A stretch of DNA of 64,000 bases from Anaerolineae bacterium. Its GTDB lineage: Bacteria > Chloroflexota > Anaerolineae > Caldilineales > Caldilineaceae. A model generated the notes under the pieces. It was not told the DNA's origin, made no database searches, and saw only the letters and a program-made list of their open reading frames with translations. The stretch is from positions 62,001 through 126,000 of the forward strand of contig JAUIHI010000007.1 in assembly GCA_030432295.1 (NCBI GenBank), written 5' to 3'. Both the position numbers and the translations under genes were made by a program. Positions within the stretch are counted from its first letter, which is position 1. The number at the start of each line of letters is the position of its first letter. This document shows positions 42,347 to 51,275 of this stretch, piece after piece.

Positions 42347-42679
42347 ATGGATATCCTCATCAAAATTGGCGCAGTGCTGCTTTTACTGGTCGGGGCCATC
42401 TATCCGATGGCCGCGATTGTAGGGTTGATGCAGCGGATAAATCGTAAGCCCGGCCCGCTGCCCGCACCGGCCCAAGTGATGGTGCGGATGCTGCTGATTG
42501 CTTCTGTGCCTTTGGCTGGGATTTTGGGCGGCTTTGCCGGTCTGAACGCATCTGTGTGGGAGAGCAATGTCCTGCGCGGGGTAATTCTGGTGGCAGCCGC
42601 GGCATCGGTCGTCGGTTTTGTGGTGCTGGCTATATTGATGCGGGCAGATAAATCCATTGTCGACAGTGGGCAAAAATAA
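42347..42679 (+). CDS. Small membrane protein of unknown function
   Basis: 110 residues from the ATG at 42347. Three hydrophobic segments (about 5-25, 48-66 and 80-102) separated by short polar turns with Arg/Lys (QRINRKPG, RADKS) suggest a small inner-membrane protein. I do not recognise a family. It is 23 bp before a flavin reductase gene and probably in the same unit. Confidence 0.55.
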   Translation: MDILIKIGAVLLLLVGAIYPMAAIVGLMQRINRKPGPLPAPAQVMVRMLLIASVPLAGILGGFAGLNASVWESNVLRGVILVAAAASVVGFVVLAILMRADKSIVDSGQK

Positions 42680-42702
42680 GACTCGGCAGGAGACAGATTC
42701 TA

Positions 42703-43323
42703 TTGGCAACCGAAAGCTCGACAGCGCCTGTACCCGTCCATATCGCGGCCATTTGTGGAAGTATGCGCGGCGAGAAAAGTTACACCCGTCTGGCGCTCGA
42801 ATTGGCGCTTACTTCAGCAGCCAACACGGGCGCGACTGTCGATCTGATCGATCTGTCCACCTTCCACCTACCCCTGTGCAGCGGCCCGGACGATACGGAT
42901 GACAACCCCCAAATCCAGGCGTTGAAGGCCCGGGTGAGTGCGGCCCAGGGCATTCTGCTGGGGTCGCCGGAATATCACAACAGCTTCAGCGGCGTGCTAA
43001 AAAATGCCCTGGACCTGATGGGTGGTGACGAATTCCGGGGCAAAGTCTTTGGCCTGTTGGGGGTGGCGGGGGGCAGCGCGGGGGCAGTGAACACACTGGG
43101 CCATCTGCGGGTGGTGGTGCGGGGCGTGGGCGGCTGGAGTCTGCCCGTGCAGATCAGCATTCCCAATGTACGCAGCGCCTTTGCCAATGGGAAGCTGGTG
43201 GATAAGGGGCTGGAGGAGCGGGTGCGTTTTCTGGGCCGGGAGCTAGTGCGCTTCACCCGGCTGCACAGTATGGTTCCCGAACTGGAACATCGGCTGGTGG
43301 AGATCATCGACGAGGATGTCTGA
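42703..43323 (+). CDS. NAD(P)H-dependent FMN reductase-like flavodoxin-fold protein
   Basis: 206 residues from a TTG at 42703 with AGGAG about ten bases upstream. The flavodoxin-like reductase motif IAAICGSMRGEKSYTRLAL at the N-terminus is typical, and GSPEYHNSFSGVLKNALDLM gives the FMN-binding loop. Such enzymes reduce quinones or flavins using NAD(P)H. It overlaps the following bPH-like gene by 8 bp. A role in this locus is not clear. Confidence 0.88.
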   Translation: MATESSTAPVPVHIAAICGSMRGEKSYTRLALELALTSAANTGATVDLIDLSTFHLPLCSGPDDTDDNPQIQALKARVSAAQGILLGSPEYHNSFSGVLKNALDLMGGDEFRGKVFGLLGVAGGSAGAVNTLGHLRVVVRGVGGWSLPVQISIPNVRSAFANGKLVDKGLEERVRFLGRELVRFTRLHSMVPELEHRLVEIIDEDV

Positions 43324-43738
43324 GGCCCGACTATTTCGCCCCCGGAGTTCCTATAGGCTGATGGCCGGGTTGGGCGGGCTGGTGGCCCTGCTCTTTGCCT
43401 GGGAACTCTACCGGAATTTCGCCCCGGCGACCCTTTTCTTTCTTCTGATCGCACTCTACTTTTTAGCAGTCAACCTGCGCTGGGCTGTCAGTTCTGTCGC
43501 GTTGACACCCACGGGGTTGATCTTTCATCGCCCCTTTGCTGCTCCGCTCTCCATCACCTTTCGCCAGATTGCTACCTGCGAAGAGTCGGGACGGATGGGC
43601 AAAGGAATCAGCCTCATTTACTATCCCCTGGCCGACACCGGGCTGATCGATCTGGACAAACCCACCGCCTATTTCTTACCCGGCGTAGAAGGCCAGCGTG
43701 AATTGCTGGAAATTGTGCAGGGCCAACTCGTCGATTAG
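43316..43738 (+). CDS. Small membrane protein with bacterial PH-like domain
   Basis: 140 residues, starting within the end of the previous gene (8-bp overlap). Two hydrophobic segments (about 17-33 and 36-52) are followed by a beta-rich domain with VALTPTGLIFHRPF and SITFRQIATCEES, the layout of bacterial PH-like (bPH) membrane proteins. Function unknown. Confidence 0.55.
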   Translation: MSEARLFRPRSSYRLMAGLGGLVALLFAWELYRNFAPATLFFLLIALYFLAVNLRWAVSSVALTPTGLIFHRPFAAPLSITFRQIATCEESGRMGKGISLIYYPLADTGLIDLDKPTAYFLPGVEGQRELLEIVQGQLVD

Positions 43739-43758
43739 TCAGCTCCACAGATACCCCT

Positions 43759-44679
43759 ATGGCCGACCGCCTTTACAGCCGCATCCTCTATCCGCCCGAT
43801 AGCCACCAGATGCACCCCCTATTGGCCGCGGCCCTGGCCCAGGCCCCCTTTTCGTCGCCAATGGACGACGCCGCGATCCAGACCCACTGCTTTCTGCCCG
43901 AACCGCCCGCTGTCCATTCGGTGCGCTGGCTGCAACGCCAACTGACCGGAGCGATGATTGACGAACGGCTGCTGGGCTTCATCGATATTGCGGTGGGGCA
44001 CGACCACGCCACCCAGCATCTGGCCGGCGACCGCCCCATCGGCCTGCTGCGCTTTTTGGCCCTGCCCCAGGACTTCACACTTTCCGGAGAGATCGCCCGG
44101 CTGCTGTTGAAGGAAGCCGAAGAATTTTGGCGGGGGCACGGGGTGCGTCGGGTGCGGGCTTTTTCCTTCAGCACAGGCTATCCCCCCTTTCAATTGGCAA
44201 CGGGAATCCTGCCCAGCACCTGGGAAGATCACCACCGCTGGCTGAACCGGGCGGGCTATCGTCCGGTCGAGCGCTACTATTGCCTGACCTATCCACTGAA
44301 GCGGCTGGGGCGGGAGGATGTGCCATCGGGCAGCTACACCCTCTATCCCGAAAGCGATGAGAACGGTATGCATTCTCAGATCTATGAGGATGATGAGATG
44401 CGCATCGCCGCCACGCGGATGTTCGAACGACAGGTGCTGGAGCCTCAATCCGCCAACCCAGTGGCCGGTGTGATCGAACTGATTGTGGCCTCGGCCTGGC
44501 GACGCAGAGGAATCGGGCGCTGGCTGCTGCGCCGGATGATCAACGACGCGCTGCTGCGGGGCAACCACACACTGGCCATCTTTGTCAGCCATACCAATCG
44601 GGCCGGGCTGGGGCTGTGCCGCCAGATTGGCTTCGAGGAGATGGACTACCGGGGCTACACCCTGGAAAAGCAACTCTGA
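43759..44679 (+). CDS. GNAT-family acetyltransferase
   Basis: 306 residues. The C-terminal third has the acetyl-CoA binding loop SAWRRRGIGRWLLRRM (Arg/Gln-x-x-Gly-x-Gly/Ala type) and the final strand IFVSHTNRAGLGLCRQIGFEE, typical of GNAT enzymes; the N-terminal part is a second, weaker GNAT-like half. Substrate unknown; in a polysaccharide block it could acetylate an amino sugar, but that is inference. Its stop overlaps the next gene as TGATG. Confidence 0.85.
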   Translation: MADRLYSRILYPPDSHQMHPLLAAALAQAPFSSPMDDAAIQTHCFLPEPPAVHSVRWLQRQLTGAMIDERLLGFIDIAVGHDHATQHLAGDRPIGLLRFLALPQDFTLSGEIARLLLKEAEEFWRGHGVRRVRAFSFSTGYPPFQLATGILPSTWEDHHRWLNRAGYRPVERYYCLTYPLKRLGREDVPSGSYTLYPESDENGMHSQIYEDDEMRIAATRMFERQVLEPQSANPVAGVIELIVASAWRRRGIGRWLLRRMINDALLRGNHTLAIFVSHTNRAGLGLCRQIGFEEMDYRGYTLEKQL

Positions 44680-45887
44680 TGCACATTCTTTTGGTGACCG
44701 GTGAATATCCGCCTATGCAGGGCGGCGTGGGGGCTTATACCGCGGCCTTGGGCCAGGCGCTTCTGGCCCAGGGGGTGGAAGTCTCTGTGCTCAGCGACCG
44801 GCGTGCCGCAATTTTCCCCGGATCATCCACTTATCCTCCGACTTATCCCCAAGTTTATCCACAGATCGACCAGTGGGGATGGGGTAGTTCGGGAAAAATT
44901 GCCCGCTTTGCAAAAAAAGTGGCAGCGGATTGGGTTCACGTCCAATACCAGACCGCGGCCTTTGGGATGCATCCGGCCATCAATTTTGGCCCCACCTTCT
45001 GGCGACGCCAGGGCTTGCGGGTGGCGTGGACCTATCACGACCTGCTGGTCCCCTACCTCTTCCCCAAAGCTGGGGGCCGACTGCGGCGCTGGGTGACAGA
45101 GCGGCCCGGCTTCACGGCCAACGCTACGATTGTCACTAACGAGCAGGACCGGCGCCGATTGGCCGGGCGGGTGGAAAATCTGTGGGCTATTCCCATCGGC
45201 AGCAACATTCAGGGCAAAGAATTGAGCGGGGAAGAACGGAACGCCGTGCGCAAGCGCCTGGGCTACGCCGATGACGATCTGGTGCTGGCCTATTTCGGCT
45301 TTCTCAACCGCTCCAAAGGGGGGATTGTCCTGGTAGAGACCCTGCACCGGCTGGCAGCCCAAGGGCGTCAGGTCCACCTGCTGATGGTCGGGGAGCGGGT
45401 GGGGGCCAGTGATCCCACCAACTACGCCTATTTGCAGGAGGTGGAAGAGCGTATTGCCAGCCTGGGATTGAGCGAACGGGTACGCTGGAGCGGGCGGCTT
45501 TCCGACGAGGCCGTGGCGGAAAGTCTCAACGCCTGCGATGTACTGGTGATGCCCTACAGCGACGGGGCCAGTCTGCGCCGGGGCACGCTGATGGCCGGAT
45601 TGGTCAACGGCTGTGCAATTGTGACGACGACGCCCCAATCGCCCCTGCCCGATCTGCGGGAGGGGGAGGAGTGGCTGACTGTGCCAGCCGAGAACCCGGA
45701 GGCCACGGCGCGGGCTGTGGCCCGGATTGCTGATGCCCCGGCTCTGGCCGAGAAGTTGCGGGCCAACGCTCGGGCTGCCAGCCAGCGCTATAGCTGGGAG
45801 AGCATCGCTGCCCGCCATCTGTCGGTCTACGGGCTGTCCGACGGTTTGGCTATCCCCCCTCCTCTGCCAGATAATCGGTTGTTATGA
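44679..45887 (+). CDS. Family 4 glycosyltransferase
   Basis: 402 residues from the ATG at 44679, in a TGATG overlap with the acetyltransferase stop. It shows LLVTGEYPPMQGGVGAYTAA, the GT4 N-terminal loop, then VLAYFGFLNRSKGGIVLVE and VMPYSDGASLRRGTLMAGL, where the usual Glu-x7-Glu donor motif is partly changed (Asp/Ser), a variation seen in one GT4 branch. It overlaps the following membrane protein gene by 4 bp. Confidence 0.9.
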   Translation: MHILLVTGEYPPMQGGVGAYTAALGQALLAQGVEVSVLSDRRAAIFPGSSTYPPTYPQVYPQIDQWGWGSSGKIARFAKKVAADWVHVQYQTAAFGMHPAINFGPTFWRRQGLRVAWTYHDLLVPYLFPKAGGRLRRWVTERPGFTANATIVTNEQDRRRLAGRVENLWAIPIGSNIQGKELSGEERNAVRKRLGYADDDLVLAYFGFLNRSKGGIVLVETLHRLAAQGRQVHLLMVGERVGASDPTNYAYLQEVEERIASLGLSERVRWSGRLSDEAVAESLNACDVLVMPYSDGASLRRGTLMAGLVNGCAIVTTTPQSPLPDLREGEEWLTVPAENPEATARAVARIADAPALAEKLRANARAASQRYSWESIAARHLSVYGLSDGLAIPPPLPDNRLL

Positions 45888-47926
45888 GTGCCGACCAGCT
45901 ACCGCCTTTTACCTCTTTCCGCCTGCCCCGCCCGCACACAGTCGGGCGCTGGCTGCTCCTCCTCCTAATTTTACTGGCCTTTGCCCGGCTCACCTGGCAG
46001 TTGGATGCCAAGAATTTGTGGTGGGATGAGAGCCTGAGTTTGCAGCGGGCCGAATCGGGTTGGGCTGATCTGCTGATGGGGCGGATTGTCATCTCGGACA
46101 GTCTGAACGAAATGCCGACGGTGGACCAGCACCCCTTCGCCTTTTTTGCCCTGCTGGCCCTTTTTGTGCGGCTGGCCGGCGAGAGCGAGTTTGTGCTGCG
46201 ATTTCCTTCGGTGATGGCCGCTACGCTTCTATTGCCAGGACTGTGGACGCTGGGTCGGCTCTTTGTCCGCCGAGGCGTACTGCCTGCCCAGGCCCCGCCG
46301 CTGGCTCTCTTTCTGGCCGGGGCCAGCCCTTTCTACCTCTGGTATGGGCAGGAAGCCCGGATGTATACGCTGGTGGCCCTGCTGGCGGTGCTCAGCACCT
46401 ATCTGCTCCTGCGCTGGGCAGAGGAGACGGACCCACGCCTGCGCTGGCTGCGCCTGGCGGCCTATGGCGGGGCGACGCTGGCATTTGCCAGCAGCCACTA
46501 TTTCGCGGCGCTGCTTCTGCCTGTCCACGGGCTGGTGCTGGTAGGAGCGGTGCGCCACCGCCGTCGATTGGCCCTGCTGCTGACCGGTGGCGGTCTGCTG
46601 GCCGTGGCCGGAGCCGTGGGCACAGCCGCCTGGCTGATTCTGCGCCAACCCCACAGCGGGGCCAATTTTGTCTCCCTGCCCTTTTCCGTTCTTCTACCCG
46701 ATCTGCTCAATGCCTATAGCCTGGGGCTGAGTGTGAATATCGAGCAGGTCTGGTGGCTGGATCTGCTCTTTGGGGCGCTGGCGCTGCTGGGCAGTCTGTG
46801 GGTGTTACGGCGCAAAGTGTGGCGAGCGAGTGGCTGGCTGCTGCCCGCACTGCTGGTGACGCCTGTGCTGTTGCTGGTGCTGGTCAACCAGTTTCAGCCC
46901 GCCTATATGAACGCCCGCCATCTGTCACTCATTTCCGGCTTCTTTCTGCTGCTGGTGGCTGGTGGAGTTGGGCTGCTTTGGCAGCGCCACTGGGCCGCGG
47001 GCGTGCTGGCCTGCCTGGTCCTGGCCGGGGGGATGGCCTATAGCACAGTCAACTATTTTTCTCTGCCCATCTATGGCAAGGACGATTTCGCGGGGGTAGG
47101 CAGGGTACTGCGCCAGGAAATGATGCCCGGCGATGTGCTGCTGCTCAACCCGCCCCACATGCAACGCATCTTTCGCTACTACCTGCCTGTGGACGATTTG
47201 ACGGCGGCGGAGCAGTCGGGCGCGAAGGTCCACTGGTGGGGGATGCCCATGCTTTTTGATTGGGAGAAGAGCGAGGCGGTCCTCTCTGGGCTGGCGGGTC
47301 GCTATCGCCGGGTCTGGCTGGTGACATCTCTGATGTATCCCTACGGCGACCCGGAGCAACGGGTGGAGGCGTGGCTGGAAGACAACGGGCTACGGATTGG
47401 GGAGAGCAGCTTTCACAGCCCAAATTCAATTCTGAAGCTGGACCTTTTTCTCTTGGGTGGGCCAGTGGCTGACGCATTGCCAGCCGATGTCCTGCCTGTG
47501 CAGGCCCGGTTTGGGGACGCTATCGAATTGGCAGGTTATCGGGTGGGTGCGCCGCTCTGGCCAGGCGGGACGATTCCTGTCACCTACTATTGGCGCGGTC
47601 TGCGACCTCTGGACATACGCTACAAATATATCGCAGGGCTGGAATCGCAAACCGCGCAGCGGACCGAGCGGGAGTTCTACGATGGCTTTCTGCCTTCTCT
47701 CTGGTGGACGCCTGGCACACTGATTGTGGAGGAGAGCGGAATTCAGCGGGAGGAAGCCGGGTGGGGAGAGAACGGGGTACTCTCCTTGCAACTCTATGCG
47801 GCGGATTCCCTGACGAAGCTGCCGGTCGTGACCACCCAGGCAGGGGCTATCGCTGACGACGGGCTATCTCTCAAATTGCCCTTCCCCCTATTTTGGCCTG
47901 AATTTGGCGTGACGCCTGAAAACTGA
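45884..47926 (+). CDS. GT-C family (GT39/ArnT-like) membrane glycosyltransferase
   Basis: 680 residues. Eleven or so hydrophobic segments; the first outer loop has WWDESLS with Asp48-Glu49, the catalytic pair of PMT/ArnT-type GT-C enzymes, and SPFYLWYGQEARMYTL follows, another family signature. The last ~170 residues are a soluble beta-rich domain. Such enzymes use polyprenyl-phosphate sugars on the outer face of the membrane. Starts in an ATGA overlap with the GT4 gene. Confidence 0.85.
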   Translation: MSADQLPPFTSFRLPRPHTVGRWLLLLLILLAFARLTWQLDAKNLWWDESLSLQRAESGWADLLMGRIVISDSLNEMPTVDQHPFAFFALLALFVRLAGESEFVLRFPSVMAATLLLPGLWTLGRLFVRRGVLPAQAPPLALFLAGASPFYLWYGQEARMYTLVALLAVLSTYLLLRWAEETDPRLRWLRLAAYGGATLAFASSHYFAALLLPVHGLVLVGAVRHRRRLALLLTGGGLLAVAGAVGTAAWLILRQPHSGANFVSLPFSVLLPDLLNAYSLGLSVNIEQVWWLDLLFGALALLGSLWVLRRKVWRASGWLLPALLVTPVLLLVLVNQFQPAYMNARHLSLISGFFLLLVAGGVGLLWQRHWAAGVLACLVLAGGMAYSTVNYFSLPIYGKDDFAGVGRVLRQEMMPGDVLLLNPPHMQRIFRYYLPVDDLTAAEQSGAKVHWWGMPMLFDWEKSEAVLSGLAGRYRRVWLVTSLMYPYGDPEQRVEAWLEDNGLRIGESSFHSPNSILKLDLFLLGGPVADALPADVLPVQARFGDAIELAGYRVGAPLWPGGTIPVTYYWRGLRPLDIRYKYIAGLESQTAQRTEREFYDGFLPSLWWTPGTLIVEESGIQREEAGWGENGVLSLQLYAADSLTKLPVVTTQAGAIADDGLSLKLPFPLFWPEFGVTPEN

Positions 47927-47992
47927 GATAATGAGCCGCGGCGCGTGCCCATTGCAGCGGCGCTTGCCTATTATCGAGCGCGATGATCTGCG

Positions 47993-50344
47993 ATGCAAAG
48001 CTCTTCTCTGACCAATCCAACTTCTTCACCCTCTCCCGATACGGCACTCTCGCGCCCCGGCTGGGTGGGACGTCATCTGGAATTGGTTGTGGTGGCTGGG
48101 GTGCTTCTCCTCTTTTTGCTGTTAGGCTTCTGGTATAGCCTGGCCGTCCCACCCTTTGAAGCGCCGGATGAGATTCACCACTACGCGTTTGCCCGCCATC
48201 TCTCCCAGGGGTATGGCCTGCCTGTGCAGACAACCGAGAGCAGCGGTCCCTGGGAACACGAAGGAACCCAGGCCCCTCTCTACTATTTTCTGGTCGGGCG
48301 ACTGATCGCTGGCATCGATCAGAGCGATTTTGAGAGCATCAGCGTTCTGAACCCCCACGCCAATCTGGGAGATCCACTCTTCCCCGGCAACAAAAACCGG
48401 ATGCTCTACAGCGCTCGCCAGCTTCCCCTGGCCGGGACAAACCTGGCCGTGCATGTGGGGCGCTGGTTTTCTCTGTTGTTGGGATCAATCACACTTTTGC
48501 TCACCTATGGCATTGCACGTCTGGCCTTGCCCGGCTCACGGATTCAGCCCCTGCTGGTGTTGCTAACGGTGGCAGCCATCCCCCAATTTCAGTTCATCAG
48601 TGCCACTGTTTCCAACGACAACCTGGCCATCACACTCAGCACAGCAACGATTTTACTGTTGGCGCGTATATTGTCACGGCCAGACAACGCTCCGGCCGGG
48701 CACGAATGGTTGGGGGTGGGGCTGCTGGTGGGGCTGGCTGCCCTATCAAAGCTACACGCGTTGGGCCTGTTGGGATTGAGCGGTCTGGTCATCTGCCGGC
48801 TGGCCTGGCAGCGCAGGGATGGCTGGTTGCTGGTGCGTGCAGGTTTGTTGGTCTTTGTGCCTGTTCTGTTAATAGCCGGTTGGTGGTATTGGCGCAACTA
48901 CACCCTCTATGGGGAATGGTTGGGCGTCCAGCAATTGTTGACCATCAACGGCCTGCGGGTGGACACACGCAGCCTGGACGATCTCTTGGGCGAACTGCGG
49001 GGGGTACGTTATTCCTTCTGGGGACTCTTCGGCTGGTTCAGTATTCTGATGCCCGGCTTTGTCTATACTGGGCTGGATGTACTCTCAGTGATGGCGGCCG
49101 CAGGGGTAGGAATATTCGTGGTTACGGCCTGGCCCCGCCGGGCAACGATTCTGCAACAGCCCCAAGTGCGAGTGCAATTGCTGCTGCTGATCTGGGTTTT
49201 GCTGCTAATTGGGCTGATGTTCTATTGGCTCACCTTTGCCACCAGCGGGCAGGGACGCCTGCTCTTCCCAGCCATCAGCGGTTATGGGGTATTGTTCGTC
49301 TTTGGACTGGGCCTGTGGATACGTCTGGTCCCCGGCCCCTGGCAACTGCCCCTCTTTTTTCTCTTGCCCGCGGGTCTGTTGATCTCCTCATTGTATACAT
49401 TGACCGTTTTGCTGCCAGTCAGCTATCACGCGCCCGCGCCCCTGGACGCAGTGCCAGCCCAGGCCAAACCCTATCACGTAATTTATAGTACACCGGCGGG
49501 GGAAGAGATTGAACTGCTGGCGGTGGAAGTAGAGGAGGGGCGTTTTCAGCCGGAAGACGAAGTGAGTGTCACGCTCTATCTGCGCACAGCCAAACCGATC
49601 CAGGACGACTATCCCCTCTTTGTGCAATTGTTGGCCCAAGAGGAGTTGGTGGTGGGCAATGTAACCACCCATCCGGGCTGGGGTCGGCTGCCGACCAGCC
49701 TGTGGAAGCCGGGGGCAATCTACGCAGATCGCTATCGGGTGACCGTCTGGGACAATGTGAGCAACCGGTCTCCGCTGATGACAAAAGTCTTTGTCGGTTT
49801 TGTCGATCCCCACAGCCGTCTGCCCCTCCCCATCCATTCTGTCGATGGGACACCTGTGGCTCGGGCCTATGTAAGCGAACTTTCTGTGCTCTCCAACCAA
49901 CCCCTGGACCCCGCAATTTTTCTGATGCGCCCCGCCGATGCCGATTTTTCCGGGCAGCTTCGACTGCTCGGCTACGAGTATCCCCCCGATGGGCAGATCG
50001 GCCGCGATCGACAGATTCCTGTCACCCTGCTGTGGGAAGCCAGCAGCCAGCCAACCCAGGACTATACAGCTTTCGTCCATCTGGTGGATGGTCAGGGCGC
50101 GCAGGTAAGTGGGTTTGATCAGCCCCCGGCAGAGGGTCGTTTCCCCACCTCTGCCTGGCAAAGCGGAGATCGCAGCCTGAGCCGTTTTCCCATTGCGATT
50201 CCGCCAACACTGGCCCCGGGCACGTACGAACTGTGGGTCGGCCTCTATGCGGACAATGCCGGATTAGAACGTCTGCCCGTCACAGCCACATCCCAGCGTG
50301 TCCAGGACCAACGGGTGCTGCTGGGCATCATTGAGTTGCGATAA
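47993..50344 (+). CDS. GT-C-like multi-spanning membrane protein (DUF2142-like)
   Basis: 783 residues. The first loop PPFEAPDEIHHYAFARHLSQG holds Asp59-Glu60, as in GT-C proteins, followed by HEGTQAPLYYFLVGRLI and about eleven hydrophobic segments to residue 485. The last 290 residues are two beta-sandwich-like soluble domains (LLAVEVEEGRFQPEDEV and LRLLGYEYPPDGQIG). Its N-terminus resembles the incomplete gene at 1-218. It is 66 bp after the preceding gene in a spacer with a weak inverted repeat. Likely a lipid-linked sugar transferase; not proven. Confidence 0.75.
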   Translation: MQSSSLTNPTSSPSPDTALSRPGWVGRHLELVVVAGVLLLFLLLGFWYSLAVPPFEAPDEIHHYAFARHLSQGYGLPVQTTESSGPWEHEGTQAPLYYFLVGRLIAGIDQSDFESISVLNPHANLGDPLFPGNKNRMLYSARQLPLAGTNLAVHVGRWFSLLLGSITLLLTYGIARLALPGSRIQPLLVLLTVAAIPQFQFISATVSNDNLAITLSTATILLLARILSRPDNAPAGHEWLGVGLLVGLAALSKLHALGLLGLSGLVICRLAWQRRDGWLLVRAGLLVFVPVLLIAGWWYWRNYTLYGEWLGVQQLLTINGLRVDTRSLDDLLGELRGVRYSFWGLFGWFSILMPGFVYTGLDVLSVMAAAGVGIFVVTAWPRRATILQQPQVRVQLLLLIWVLLLIGLMFYWLTFATSGQGRLLFPAISGYGVLFVFGLGLWIRLVPGPWQLPLFFLLPAGLLISSLYTLTVLLPVSYHAPAPLDAVPAQAKPYHVIYSTPAGEEIELLAVEVEEGRFQPEDEVSVTLYLRTAKPIQDDYPLFVQLLAQEELVVGNVTTHPGWGRLPTSLWKPGAIYADRYRVTVWDNVSNRSPLMTKVFVGFVDPHSRLPLPIHSVDGTPVARAYVSELSVLSNQPLDPAIFLMRPADADFSGQLRLLGYEYPPDGQIGRDRQIPVTLLWEASSQPTQDYTAFVHLVDGQGAQVSGFDQPPAEGRFPTSAWQSGDRSLSRFPIAIPPTLAPGTYELWVGLYADNAGLERLPVTATSQRVQDQRVLLGIIELR

Positions 50345-50614
50345 TCCCGCCCCAATCTCCTCTCGCTCCTCCCCCGTCCGCTGTCCAATCATCCCTGTAC
50401 CGCGGCCCTATCCGCCCTCCATCTGTTACCTTTGGTCCACCTTTGTTGGGAAGACCCGCTCAGGATGCGCCAAATATCCCATGCACAAATCCTGATTTAT
50501 CACGAAAATAGAATACACATACTTCATTTTCTGGAAAGTCTACCTTTTCGGAAAGAGTCGAGCATTCGACAGGTGCAGGTGTTGCCATTCCATTCAGAGG
50601 TGAGGAGTTTTCCC
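50345..50614. other. Leader region before cheW, no gene seen
   Basis: 270 bases between the GT-C-like gene and cheW. An open frame runs through but begins at a GTG without binding site and has no conserved content. It may hold the che promoter; I could not pick a convincing one. Confidence 0.4.
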
Positions 50615-51157
50615 ATGCCCGTTGCTTTGCATCCCACTGGTTCGGGCGCATCCCGACGCGAGCTGATTCCGGGCCGGGCAGCGCAGATGAAAGAGGCTGA
50701 ACCCCAAGAGCATCTGGTCATCTTTACTCTGGGCAACGAATGCTACGGGGTGGATATTGGGGATGTATGGGAGATCAATACGATGCAGGAGATCACACGG
50801 GTCCCCCGCGCACCCCACTTTATTGAGGGTGTGATCAACCTGCGGGGCGAGATAGTCCCTGTGATGGATTTGCGCAAGCGGTTGGGGCTGCCTGCCCGGC
50901 CCGCCGATCAAAAATCCCGAATTATGGTGACCAAGACAGCCCACAACCGGTTGGGGCTGATCGTGGACAGTGTGCGAGAGGTGTTGAAACTCCCAGCCAG
51001 CCTGATCAAACCGACCGCTGAACTGGGCACGCTGATCGACGAATCGTTTGTGTGGGGTGTTGCCCACAAGGATGAACAACTGATCGTACTCATTGATCTG
51101 CAAGGACTTTTCGACGCCGACGAACACGAGGCATTGGATACGATGGAAGCGGTTTGA
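50615..51157 (+). CDS. cheW: Chemotaxis coupling protein CheW
   Basis: 180 residues from the ATG at 50615, with GAGGAG about ten bases upstream. After a 30-residue N-terminus the CheW fold follows: LVIFTLGNECYGVDIGDVWEI, then VINLRGEIVPVMDLRKRLG, the central receptor/kinase contact region, and LGLIVDSVREVL. It links chemoreceptors to the CheA kinase encoded next. First gene of the chemosensory cluster. Confidence 0.93.
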   Translation: MPVALHPTGSGASRRELIPGRAAQMKEAEPQEHLVIFTLGNECYGVDIGDVWEINTMQEITRVPRAPHFIEGVINLRGEIVPVMDLRKRLGLPARPADQKSRIMVTKTAHNRLGLIVDSVREVLKLPASLIKPTAELGTLIDESFVWGVAHKDEQLIVLIDLQGLFDADEHEALDTMEAV

Positions 51158-51275
51158 AAAATAGGGGCAGAGGAAGAGCGATACTATCTGTATTCCCCCG
51201 CATCCCAGCCAATGCGCTGGGTATCAGCCCAGAAATATGGCCTGAACAAAGCGTAGCACCCGATAGGGTTCGTAC

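Noticed and set aside
47927-47992. Weak inverted repeat GATAAT/ATTATC between two GT-C genes.
   Set aside because: Short arms, no T-run; not called as terminator.
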